A stretch of 64,000 bases of DNA from Desulforhopalus sp. IMCC35007 (GTDB taxonomy: Bacteria; Desulfobacterota; Desulfobulbia; Desulfobulbales; Desulfocapsaceae), in contig NZ_SWCN01000001.1 in assembly GCF_005116575.1 (NCBI RefSeq), forward strand, positions 369,535-433,534, in the 5' to 3' direction. The stretch's first letter is position 1. Every line of letters begins with the position of its first letter. The notes beneath the pieces are model-generated. The model saw only the letters and a program-made list of their open reading frames with translations, made no database searches and had not been told where the DNA came from. The position numbers and the translations under genes were made by a program. Of this stretch, positions 1-7,854 are shown one piece after another.

Positions 1-735
1 TCTGGTGGTCTTCTGGGGCTTGTTCTTGCTCGCCTTACAAAACAGACCTTTAAGCAGACCGGGGTCCTTTTCTGTTGCGGTTCCTTCACCAACATCGGTG
101 CCATTGGTGGCCTTGTCTGTTTTATGTTTCTTGGGGAGGCCGGATTTGCCCTGGTTGCACTGTATAAAATGTTTGAAGAGATTGTCTACTATACGGTCGG
201 CTTTCCCATTGCAAGATTTTACAGTGGTGGGGTAAGTGGACAACGCTCGGTGGGGGCACGAATCCTTGGTGTTGTAAAAGATCCTTTTGTCTTTACGGCC
301 CTCAGCGCCTTTTCGACAGGACTTGCGCTTAATCTGTTCCAGGTTCCGAGACCCCATGGGTTTGAAATGATAACAGCAATCTTTATACCAGTAGGAACCT
401 TTGTTCTTATCGTTTCTATCGGTATGGGCATGCGTTTTTCACGGTTGAGGAAATACCTGGTCGTATCTGGTGGTATCTGCCTCATTAAGTTTCTTGTGGT
501 TCCGCTTATAGCCTGTTCTCTTGCCTATCTCCTTGATCTGCATCTGGTTGCAGATGGTCTTCCCTTTAAGGTTGTTCTTATTTTAAGTTCAATGCCGGTG
601 GCTTTTAATGCACTCGTTGCCTCTTCAATTTATGATCTTGATCTGGATATGGCCAATAGTTGCTGGTTGATTTCCACCGGTAGTCTGGTCATCGTCATGC
701 CATGGCTTTATTTTCTTCTCCAGTCTGTCTTCTAA
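1..735 (+). CDS. AEC-family permease, C-terminal part (5' end outside window)
   Basis: The reading frame is open from the first base and ends at TAA 733-735, so the start lies upstream of the window. The visible 244 residues are almost entirely hydrophobic helices, with Gly-rich stretches such as GSFTNIGAIGG in the first helix. This fits the C-terminal half of an auxin-efflux-carrier (AEC, Mem_trans) permease that exports or imports small organic acids across the inner membrane. The substrate cannot be told. The internal ATG at 124 is not the true start, because similar sequence continues upstream of it. No terminator hairpin is obvious after the stop. Confidence 0.7.
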   Translation, partial: SGGLLGLVLARLTKQTFKQTGVLFCCGSFTNIGAIGGLVCFMFLGEAGFALVALYKMFEEIVYYTVGFPIARFYSGGVSGQRSVGARILGVVKDPFVFTALSAFSTGLALNLFQVPRPHGFEMITAIFIPVGTFVLIVSIGMGMRFSRLRKYLVVSGGICLIKFLVVPLIACSLAYLLDLHLVADGLPFKVVLILSSMPVAFNALVASSIYDLDLDMANSCWLISTGSLVIVMPWLYFLLQSVF

Positions 736-831
736 AGAGAGCCAGGCAATATCGTTTGAGCTTTTTATTCTTTTTGGTCGGTTGTCATTTCTTTTGTTGA
801 TTGTCGAGGACAAGAGGAGTAGCATGACTGT

Positions 832-842
832 GTCATAATGAC
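832..842. promoter_or_regulatory. Candidate upstream activator site of the first ADH operon
   Basis: GTCATAATGAC is an 11-base palindrome ending 57 bp before the -24 element at 900. A near copy, GACATTATGAC, sits at almost the same distance upstream of the second ADH promoter (4937-4947). I infer a binding site for the NtrC-type regulator encoded at 3350-4684. Confidence 0.5.
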
Positions 843-899
843 CCGTTGAGGCACGAGGGGTTTTCTGTTAACATTTTGATACTAATAGATAAATACTGG

Positions 900-915
900 T
901 GGAACGCGATTTGCT
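900..915 (+). promoter_or_regulatory. Sigma-54 (-24/-12) promoter of adh-kinase-regulator operon
   Basis: TGGAACGCGATTTGCT matches the consensus TGGCACG-N4-TTGCW at all positions but one, with exact GG-to-GC spacing. Transcription would start near 927, about 80 bp before the first ATG. The operon itself encodes a sigma-54 activator, which supports the call. Confidence 0.65.
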
Positions 916-1008
916 ATACAGGGTGTAGCGTTACTGTCTTCAATGCGGTTTATGAGAGAAGTTTCCTTATGAAAATCTGGACAATTGGTTCTTTAATGGT
1001 GGAAAAAA

Positions 1009-2157
1009 ATGGATGTAACGAAATTTGCGATTCCTGAAATTATTTTTGGACGGGGGAGTCTGAACCATGCGGGACAGTGTGCTCTCAGATTAGGTGCTAA
1101 AAAGGTCTTTCTGGTCAGTGATTCTGGCATTGAAGAGGCGGGATGGGTCCAGCGCCTGATGGATATTCTAAAACGAGAAGGCATTGAGTGGATCTACTAT
1201 CCCGGAGTAACCTCCAACCCCAGGGACTTTCAGGTTGAGCAGGGTGCGGAGTTTTACACAAAAAATAATGCTGATGTTATCATTGCAATTGGAGGCGGGA
1301 GCGCTCTTGATACGGCAAAGGGGATTGCCATCATCGCCAGTAATGGCGGTAAAATCAGGGATTACGAGGGGGCAAACCGGGTACATCGGCCATTGCCGCC
1401 TATGGTACTTATTACCACCACCGCAGGCTCCGGGTCTGACATTTCACAGTTCTGCATTATCACGGATGTGGAGCGTGCTGTTAAGATGTCCATTATCACC
1501 CGGACTCTGGTGCCGAATATCTCCATTGTCGATCCTCTGATACTCAGAACCAAGAGTGAAACCCAGATCATCCAGTCGGCGGTCGATGCCCTGGCCCATG
1601 CCATTGAATCCTATACCTCAACGATTGCCTCCTCTCTTACGGAGATGCATTCACTGAAAGCCATAGATCTTATTATTCGAAATCTTCCCCATGCGGTTCA
1701 GACAAGGTCGCTGGACTCTCTTGAACAGCTGAGCATGGCCTCGGTTTCGGCCTCGATGGCCTTTAGCAATGCAAGCCTTGGCGCGGAACACGCCCTTGCC
1801 CATTCCCTGGGCGGGCATTTTGACATGCGTCATGGAGTTATTCATCCAATTCTGCTCACCGCTGTTATGCGCTATAATCTTGATTGGGCGGAAGAAAAAT
1901 TTGGTAATATCGGCCGGGTTATTCTCAACAAAGATTTAGGCTCTGTCCGGGATAATGCTGTGGAGGGTATCGAAAAGCTTGATGAATTTTTTGCTCAACT
2001 CGATGTGCCTCTCAGGCTGCGTGATGAGATTGGGGAAGATGACAAACATTTTCTGGAACCCATCTGTCGAATGGCGGTAAACGACGCCTGTAATCTCACC
2101 AACCCCAGGCCCGCATCCTGGCGAGAGCTTATGGCAGTTTGTGAAGAGGCCTGGTAA
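1009..2157 (+). CDS. Iron-containing alcohol dehydrogenase (first copy)
   Basis: A 382-residue group III, metal-dependent alcohol dehydrogenase, cytoplasmic and NAD(P)-dependent. The N-terminal half is the nucleotide-binding domain, with the GGGSALD loop near residue 96. The C-terminal all-helical half carries the expected metal ligands D193, H197, H261 and H275 in the DALAHAIE and HALAHSLGGHFDMRHG motifs. It probably oxidises short alcohols to aldehydes, or the reverse; the substrate is not visible. The stop overlaps the next start as TAATG, so it is translationally coupled to the histidine kinase. It differs clearly from the second ADH at 5115 (for example HFDMRHG against FYDLPHG), so the two are not a recent duplication. 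Confidence 0.9.
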   Translation: MDVTKFAIPEIIFGRGSLNHAGQCALRLGAKKVFLVSDSGIEEAGWVQRLMDILKREGIEWIYYPGVTSNPRDFQVEQGAEFYTKNNADVIIAIGGGSALDTAKGIAIIASNGGKIRDYEGANRVHRPLPPMVLITTTAGSGSDISQFCIITDVERAVKMSIITRTLVPNISIVDPLILRTKSETQIIQSAVDALAHAIESYTSTIASSLTEMHSLKAIDLIIRNLPHAVQTRSLDSLEQLSMASVSASMAFSNASLGAEHALAHSLGGHFDMRHGVIHPILLTAVMRYNLDWAEEKFGNIGRVILNKDLGSVRDNAVEGIEKLDEFFAQLDVPLRLRDEIGEDDKHFLEPICRMAVNDACNLTNPRPASWRELMAVCEEAW

Positions 2158-3350
2158 TGAAATCTATAGCTTCACTTGAAGATTTAATCGGCATTGAACA
2201 CTGCAAGGTCGGTTTTTATCAGGAACTCCAGCAGAAAGTTGAGCAGCTTAAAACCTCCCACGATGAACTGGAGAAAAAGCGTCAGGAAATCCAGGCGGTA
2301 CTGGATGGGATTACTGACCTGATGCTGGTTCTCTCCGATGACCTGAAAATTCAACGGGTCAATCACGTCTTTACCGATTGGTTTCCAGGCATAGATCCCA
2401 TAGGAAGGTACTGTTATCAGGTTTTTCGTGGCCAGAATTCCAGATGTACCGATTGTCCGGCGCTTCGTTCTCTTGATCTGAATGAAATCGTTAAAGATTA
2501 CTGTATTTATAAAGTTAACGGTCAGTATCGTCATTTCGATATCATTGCTTCACCTTTAAAGACAGGAGCCACCGGAGAGCGCAATGTCCTGCTTTTTAAA
2601 AGGGATGTCACGCGGGACAAAGAGCTGCAGGCGCAGTTTAATCAGGCCGAAAAAATGGCAACGGTGGGGGCACTTGCTGCCGGTGTTGCCCATGAAATTA
2701 ATAACCCCCTTGCGGCGATCAGTGGTTTTGCCGAAGGCTTGCAGCGGCGGATCAAAAAAATTAAAGATAAGGTGGAGCCTGATCTCTTTGAGGATTTTTC
2801 TGAGTATACCGAAACAATTATAAAAGAGTGTTACCGTTGCAGGGATATTGTCCAGACCCTCCTCACCTTTAGTCGTCCGATGGCCTCTCCCCTTGGTCCT
2901 GTTGACATAAACAAGTGTGTCAGTGATACTCTTTTCATCTTAAAACATCACTTCAAAGAGCAGCGTGGAGTTACGTTAAAAACGGAGTTTTCTGCCAGAC
3001 TTCCTATGATTATGGGGGACGAATCACAGCTCAAACAGGTGATTATCAATCTTTTCAGTAACGCCTTTGATGCTACGAAAGAAGGTGGCGTCATTGCCGT
3101 CAGCACAAGAAAAACGGCAGGTGAGGGGGTCGAACTGATTGTAGAAGATAACGGTTGCGGGATTCCCGCAGATCACCTGGATAAGTTGTTTGAACCTTTT
3201 TTCACAACGAAAAGGGTAGGTCAGGGGGTCGGAATTGGTCTGTCCACCTGCTACGCTATTGTTAATAAACACGGTGGTGAGATCAACGTGACAAGTCAGG
3301 AAGGGCAGGGATCTGTATTTAAAGTATGTATTCCTGGGATAGGGCTATAA
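2157..3350 (+). CDS. Soluble PAS-domain sensor histidine kinase
   Basis: 397 residues with no transmembrane segment, so it senses a cytoplasmic signal. An N-terminal coiled coil (about 20-50) precedes a PAS domain (about 45-155) that carries a CXXC pair, C97/C100 (SRCTDCP). HisKA follows with phosphoacceptor H179 in GVAHEINNP, then a HATPase domain with DNGCGIP and GVGIGLS. The start ATG overlaps the ADH stop, and its own stop overlaps the regulator's start, so sensor and regulator form a cognate pair. The CXXC pair could bind metal or respond to redox state; that is inference. The context suggests it reports alcohol, aldehyde or redox status to control both ADHs. Confidence 0.85.
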   Translation: MKSIASLEDLIGIEHCKVGFYQELQQKVEQLKTSHDELEKKRQEIQAVLDGITDLMLVLSDDLKIQRVNHVFTDWFPGIDPIGRYCYQVFRGQNSRCTDCPALRSLDLNEIVKDYCIYKVNGQYRHFDIIASPLKTGATGERNVLLFKRDVTRDKELQAQFNQAEKMATVGALAAGVAHEINNPLAAISGFAEGLQRRIKKIKDKVEPDLFEDFSEYTETIIKECYRCRDIVQTLLTFSRPMASPLGPVDINKCVSDTLFILKHHFKEQRGVTLKTEFSARLPMIMGDESQLKQVIINLFSNAFDATKEGGVIAVSTRKTAGEGVELIVEDNGCGIPADHLDKLFEPFFTTKRVGQGVGIGLSTCYAIVNKHGGEINVTSQEGQGSVFKVCIPGIGL

Positions 3351-4684
3351 TGGAAGGTGAAAAGTGTACGATCCTTGTTATCGATGATGAGCAATCTATC
3401 AGGCGGATACTGGAAAAAGAGCTGGTAACCGCTGAGAGAGAAGTCCTTACTGCAGCCGATGGAAAAACAGCACTGTCAATTCTCAAGAGTCATTGGGTCG
3501 ATGTTATAATTATGGATCTGCGTCTTCCGGATGTGGAGAACCTGGAACTGCTGATAGAAGTAAAAGAATCTGTGGCCTACGTTGAAGTGATTATGATTAC
3601 CGGCCACGGTGATGTCGATAGTGCGGTTGAAGCCATGAAATACGGGGCCTACGATTTTATCCAGAAACCTTTTAACCTGGAAAGGTTGGAACTGGTGATT
3701 GAGAAAGCCCATCAGAGGGTGTTAATGGCCAGGGAAAACTCGATTCTGCGGCATAAGCGGGACAATAACAAGCAGCAGGTCCAGTTTATCGGCAAATCTG
3801 AAGCCATTCAGGGCATAAAATTTCTCATCAACAAGGTTGCTCCTGCAACCATTCCGGTACTTATTACCGGAGATTCGGGAGCGGGCAAGGATGTTGTCGC
3901 AAGAATGATTCATCAGCGGTCCTCCTGTTCCGGGCGCGAGCTTATCATTAAGAACTGTGCATCTCTGCAAAAAGAACTTGCCAGAAGTGAGCTGTTTGGT
4001 CATGCGAAGGGCTCGTTTACCGGTGCGACGGATTCCCGGGAAGGACTTATGTCATATGCCCATGAGAGTACCTTGTTTCTTGATGAGATCGGTGAGCTTT
4101 CCCTGGAAGTGCAGGCATCTCTTTTGAGAGTTCTGGAATCTCAGAGTTACAGACGTGTTGGTGAAAAACAGGAGAGAAAAGCAAAGGTGAGATTGCTCTT
4201 TGCAACCAATAGAAACCTTGCCGAAGAGGTGGAGGCTGGTCGTTTTAACGAAGCGTTTTTTCACAGGATCAATGCATTTAATATTGAAATTCCTCCCTTA
4301 AAAGACCGTAAGGAAGATTTGCCCCTGCTGGTTGACTATTTCCTCATGCGTCTGAGCCCGGATAACAGCACCTATAAGATAGTTGACCGGGCGATGAATT
4401 GTATTTTACGCTATACCTGGCCTGGAAATATCAGGGAATTACGTAATGTTATTGAGCGTTCCATCATCCTTGCTGAAAACAACATTATTACGGAACGCTG
4501 TTTGCCGCGTGAACTTGTGTCCGCAGCGGAAGAGTCCCACGCAGCCCTCTCCCTGGAACTGGTCGAGAAAAAGCATATTCTCAAGATGCTTCAGTTTTTT
4601 GATGGCAACAGGCAGAAAACAGCCGAGATTCTTGGTATCAGCAGGAAAACCCTGTATCGAAAGCTGGCCCAGTATAGTCTTTAA
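3350..4684 (+). CDS. NtrC-family sigma-54-dependent response regulator
   Basis: 444 residues from the ATG at 3350, which overlaps the kinase stop as TAATG. This start is preferred over the in-frame ATG at 3326, which lies inside the kinase gene. The receiver domain (about 5-120) has phospho-acceptor D56 in IIMDLRLPD. The AAA+ domain has Walker A GDSGAGKD, GSFTGA (Ser replaces the usual first Ala of the sigma-54 contact loop) and Walker B FLDEIGEL. The C-terminal Fis-type helix-turn-helix contains AEILGISRKTLYRKL. It should bind enhancer sites and drive the sigma-54 promoters at 900 and 5003. A hairpin terminator follows at 4714. Confidence 0.88.
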   Translation: MEGEKCTILVIDDEQSIRRILEKELVTAEREVLTAADGKTALSILKSHWVDVIIMDLRLPDVENLELLIEVKESVAYVEVIMITGHGDVDSAVEAMKYGAYDFIQKPFNLERLELVIEKAHQRVLMARENSILRHKRDNNKQQVQFIGKSEAIQGIKFLINKVAPATIPVLITGDSGAGKDVVARMIHQRSSCSGRELIIKNCASLQKELARSELFGHAKGSFTGATDSREGLMSYAHESTLFLDEIGELSLEVQASLLRVLESQSYRRVGEKQERKAKVRLLFATNRNLAEEVEAGRFNEAFFHRINAFNIEIPPLKDRKEDLPLLVDYFLMRLSPDNSTYKIVDRAMNCILRYTWPGNIRELRNVIERSIILAENNIITERCLPRELVSAAEESHAALSLELVEKKHILKMLQFFDGNRQKTAEILGISRKTLYRKLAQYSL

Positions 4685-4713
4685 TCCGCCGGACGTTTTT
4701 CTTCCTCCCTTTC

Positions 4714-4746
4714 GGCTGCCACTCTCTCCCGGCAGCCAGTCTTTTT
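4714..4746 (+). terminator. Rho-independent terminator after the two-component operon
   Basis: GGCTGCC at 4714-4720 pairs perfectly with GGCAGCC at 4731-4737 and is followed by AGTCTTTTT. It lies 30 bp after the regulator stop and separates this operon from the second ADH. Confidence 0.7.
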
Positions 4747-4799
4747 ACAACGCAGTGAAATACAAAGCGCTTTGGCCAGAACAGAATGTTATGTCGAGG

Positions 4800-4841
4800 G
4801 ACATTTTGTCTCATTAGAGATCTGATGTGTTTCATTTTGAC
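4800..4841. promoter_or_regulatory. Two degenerate copies of the putative activator motif
   Basis: GACATTTTGTC (4800-4810) and TTCATTTTGAC (4831-4841) resemble the better sites GTCATAATGAC (832) and GACATTATGAC (4937). They lie 160-200 bp upstream of the second ADH promoter, where secondary enhancers could act. Weak evidence on sequence alone. Confidence 0.3.
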
Positions 4842-4936
4842 CCATCTGCTCTGAAACACCTGTTTCATAACGGTTAGCCGACCCAAGTGCCAGGGACTGT
4901 GCGAGTAAATGATGGGACCTGTGCGCCAAGTAGTGG

Positions 4937-4947
4937 GACATTATGAC
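4937..4947. promoter_or_regulatory. Candidate upstream activator site of the second ADH
   Basis: GACATTATGAC is a near-palindrome ending 55 bp before the -24 element at 5003. Spacing and sequence match the site in front of the first ADH promoter (832-842), suggesting one activator for both. Confidence 0.5.
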
Positions 4948-5002
4948 CGAGTCGGTAATGATCTGTTGGGGTAAGTAGCTGTAAATTCGTGTTTAAATAA
5001 GA

Positions 5003-5018
5003 TGGCATAACAATTGCT
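5003..5018 (+). promoter_or_regulatory. Sigma-54 promoter of second ADH
   Basis: TGGCATAACAATTGCT fits TGGCACG-N4-TTGCW very well. It lies about 97 bp upstream of the ATG at 5115. Confidence 0.75.
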
Positions 5019-5114
5019 TTAGTAGATACGTGTTAGACAAATAACTACACCGAAGATGGTTTGATTGACGAAGATGTACTACTAAACCCTAATTCAACGA
5101 AGGAAGGTATTATT

Positions 5115-6296
5115 ATGGCGATTCGAGAAGAAGTCTACGGGTATTTCATTCCTAGTGTTACTCTGATTGGTATTGGTGCTGCAAAACAAATCCCTGAAAA
5201 AATAAAAGCCCTGGGTGGAACCAAGCCTTTGATCGTTACAGATAAAGGTATCACCGGAGCTGGAATCACCAAAGAGATTACTGATCTGCTCGATGGTGCT
5301 GGAATGAAATATGTTGTGTATGATGAGACCATTCCTAACCCAACAGACATTAATGTGGCTCATGGTGTTGAGGCATATAAGAAAAATTCTTGTGACAGTC
5401 TTATTACTCTTGGTGGTGGTAGCTCTCATGACTGTGGTAAAGGTGTTGGGCTTGTTGTTGCAAATGGTGGTAAAATTCAAGACTATGAAGGTGTTGATCA
5501 GTCCACCAATCCAATGCCTCCATACGTTGCAGTAAACACAACTGCTGGTACTGCCTCAGAAATGACACGTTTCTGTATTATCACTGATACCGCAAGAAAA
5601 GTGAAGATGGCCATCGTTGACTGGCGTTGTACCCCTGGTATAGCTCTTGATGATCCACTCCTCATGCTGGGAATGCCACCTGCACTTACCGCAGCGACCG
5701 GTATGGACGCCCTGACCCATGCTGTAGAGGCATATGTATCTACCATCGCAACTCCAATGACCGATTCAGCTGCTGAAAAAGCGATTGAACTCATTGCCAA
5801 GCATCTGCGTCCTGCAGTAGCAAATGGACAAGACATCGCTGCCCGTGAAGGTATGTGTTTTGCTCAGTACCTTGCCGGTATGGCATTTAATAATGCAAGT
5901 CTTGGTCATGTCCATGCAATGGCGCATCAGCTTGGTGGTTTTTATGACCTGCCACATGGCGAATGTAATGCTATTTTACTGCCTCATGTTTGCCAGTTTA
6001 ACCTGATTGCGAAGGTTGATCGTTTTGTTAAGATTGCTCAACTCATGGGTGAGAATACAGAAGGTTTGTCTCCAAGAGAAGCAGCTGAACTTGCTATTAC
6101 AGCTATTAAGCAGCTTTCTACAGATGTTGGCATTCCTTCAGGACTCGTTGCTCTTGGTGAGAAGTATGGTAAGAAAGTTGATGCGAAAGACATCGACACT
6201 ATGACTGTAAATGCACAAAAAGATGCTTGTGGTATGACTAATCCTCGTGCAGTAAGTGATGCTCAGGTAAAAGAGATTTATACTGCTGCTCTTTAA
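5115..6296 (+). CDS. Iron-containing alcohol dehydrogenase (second copy)
   Basis: 393 residues from the ATG at 5115, which follows a good AAGGAAGG ribosome site; the in-frame ATG at 5061 would add an unrelated tail. The N-terminus REEVYGYFIPSVTLIGIGAAK is typical of Fe-ADHs from sulfate reducers. NAD-loop GGGSSHDCGK lies near 101, and metal ligands D198, H202, H267 and H281 lie in GMDALTHAVEAY and HVHAMAHQLGGFYDLPHG. It is a cytoplasmic ethanol/short-alcohol dehydrogenase by family. It is monocistronic, between its own sigma-54 promoter and a strong terminator. Codon use is smoother and richer in GGT, GCT and GTT than that of the first ADH, hinting at high expression. Confidence 0.93.
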   Translation: MAIREEVYGYFIPSVTLIGIGAAKQIPEKIKALGGTKPLIVTDKGITGAGITKEITDLLDGAGMKYVVYDETIPNPTDINVAHGVEAYKKNSCDSLITLGGGSSHDCGKGVGLVVANGGKIQDYEGVDQSTNPMPPYVAVNTTAGTASEMTRFCIITDTARKVKMAIVDWRCTPGIALDDPLLMLGMPPALTAATGMDALTHAVEAYVSTIATPMTDSAAEKAIELIAKHLRPAVANGQDIAAREGMCFAQYLAGMAFNNASLGHVHAMAHQLGGFYDLPHGECNAILLPHVCQFNLIAKVDRFVKIAQLMGENTEGLSPREAAELAITAIKQLSTDVGIPSGLVALGEKYGKKVDAKDIDTMTVNAQKDACGMTNPRAVSDAQVKEIYTAAL

Positions 6297-6343
6297 TGCA
6301 TCTGTTGTATAGCTTTAACGTGTGTTGATTCGTTGCGTTGTTC

Positions 6344-6375
6344 GGGGGTTCAGGTGGTCTGAACCCCCTTTTTTT
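6344..6375 (+). terminator. Rho-independent terminator after second ADH
   Basis: GGGGGTTCAG (6344-6353) and CTGAACCCCC (6359-6368) form a perfect 10-bp stem with loop GTGGT, followed by seven T. Confidence 0.9.
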
Positions 6376-6663
6376 GTTCTCTTCTTTTTTTCCGACAATT
6401 TCTCACCTGTCTTTATTTCCAGTTGCGGGGTTCTGAATCCCTCGTCACATGAAAAGTGATTTGCTGGGCGTGGCCCGTTTTACTTCAAATAACAGCCGAA
6501 TGTTTTTGTCCCCTGGCACCGACGTGTCGCTTTATTGATGGAGAAGAAACTATAAATTTACCTCTGTAAAAGATGGTGGTAGAGTAATCTTCCTTATTGG
6601 GCATGTTACTGTTGATTGCAGTTCTTGCCGCACCGCTTCAATGATTTTGCAGAGGGTCAGACA

Positions 6664-7842
6664 ATGGAAGAGTTATTTGCCAGGCGTATCCAGGGGGTAC
6701 CCAGGTCTTTTATACGGGAGATATTAAAAGCCTCACTCAATCCCGAAGTGATCTCGTTTGCCGGTGGATTGCCTAACCCTGCTTTTTTCCCGGTCCGTGA
6801 AATTGAGGCCGCGACAACAGAGGTGTTTCGTAAGTATGGGCCAAGTGTGCTGCAGTACAGCAATTCAGAGGGTGAACTGGAACTTCGGGAGTTTATTTCT
6901 CAACGATACAAAATGAAGAAAGGACTCAATATCCCTGCGGAAAACATTATCATTACCAATGGTTCGCAGCAGGGTATTGACCTTCTTGCCAAGGTATTTT
7001 TAAACAGTGGAGATTCTGTACTGATTGAAGAGCCTGGTTATCTGGGTGCGATTCAATCTCTATCTCTTTACCAACCGGTTTTTCGTCCTGTTCCAGTGGC
7101 TGCTACCGGTATGGATGTTGACGTTCTGGACCGGAACAGTACAGACGGCCAGACGAAAATGCTCTATACGGTTCCCACCTTCCAGAATCCTTCGGGGATC
7201 ACCTATACCGATGAAAATCGTGAGGCAATTGCAGCAGTTGCAAGAAAAAACAAGTTCATCCTCATTGAAGATGACCCTTACGGGGAACTGCGTTTTTCAG
7301 GGGTTCACGCCCAGTCTTTTTCTGCATTTCTGCCGGAGCAAACTGTTCTTCTTGGCTCTTTTTCAAAGATTGTCGCACCGGGGTTTCGTCTGGGCTGGCT
7401 CGCTGCCCCGACCTGGATCATAGAAAAAATGATCGTGGCGAAACAGGCGGCAGACCTGCACACCTCAAGTTTTACTCAGAAGATAATTCTAGAATTTTTA
7501 CAATCCAACAACCTCGATCAGCATATTTCCAGAATCACGGACGTTTACGGTCGTCAATGCCGGGCAATGACTGTTGCAATCGACCGATTATTCCCAAAAG
7601 AAATAGAGATAACATCTCCAGAAGGCGGCATGTTCCTCTGGGGAAAACTTCCGGAGGGGAGGTGCTCCATGACGCTTTTTCATGAGGCGGTCAAAGAGCG
7701 GGTGGTCTTTGTTCCGGGGGATCCTTTTTACACTGAAAAGGGCAGCAAAAACACGTTCAGGCTTAATTTTTCCTGTGTGGATCCGGTGGCAATTGAGGAA
7801 GGGGTTACAAGAATGTCTGCGGCCATTGCCCGTTTTCTGTAA
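6664..7842 (+). CDS. PLP-dependent class I/II aminotransferase (LysN/2-aminoadipate type)
   Basis: 392 residues from the ATG at 6664, preceded by AGAGGG; the longer frame from a TTG at 6616 lacks a ribosome site. Fold-type I aminotransferase features are visible: N175 in TFQNPSG, D203 in IEDDPYG, and the PLP-binding K235 in GSFSKIVAPGFRLGW. Related enzymes transaminate 2-aminoadipate, aromatic or branched-chain amino acids with 2-oxoglutarate. It has no N-terminal DNA-binding domain, so it is not a MocR regulator. It converges on the sensor kinase at 7855, with 12 bp between the two stops. The substrate is undetermined. Confidence 0.85.
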   Translation: MEELFARRIQGVPRSFIREILKASLNPEVISFAGGLPNPAFFPVREIEAATTEVFRKYGPSVLQYSNSEGELELREFISQRYKMKKGLNIPAENIIITNGSQQGIDLLAKVFLNSGDSVLIEEPGYLGAIQSLSLYQPVFRPVPVAATGMDVDVLDRNSTDGQTKMLYTVPTFQNPSGITYTDENREAIAAVARKNKFILIEDDPYGELRFSGVHAQSFSAFLPEQTVLLGSFSKIVAPGFRLGWLAAPTWIIEKMIVAKQAADLHTSSFTQKIILEFLQSNNLDQHISRITDVYGRQCRAMTVAIDRLFPKEIEITSPEGGMFLWGKLPEGRCSMTLFHEAVKERVVFVPGDPFYTEKGSKNTFRLNFSCVDPVAIEEGVTRMSAAIARFL

Positions 7843-7854
7843 AAAAACAATGTT

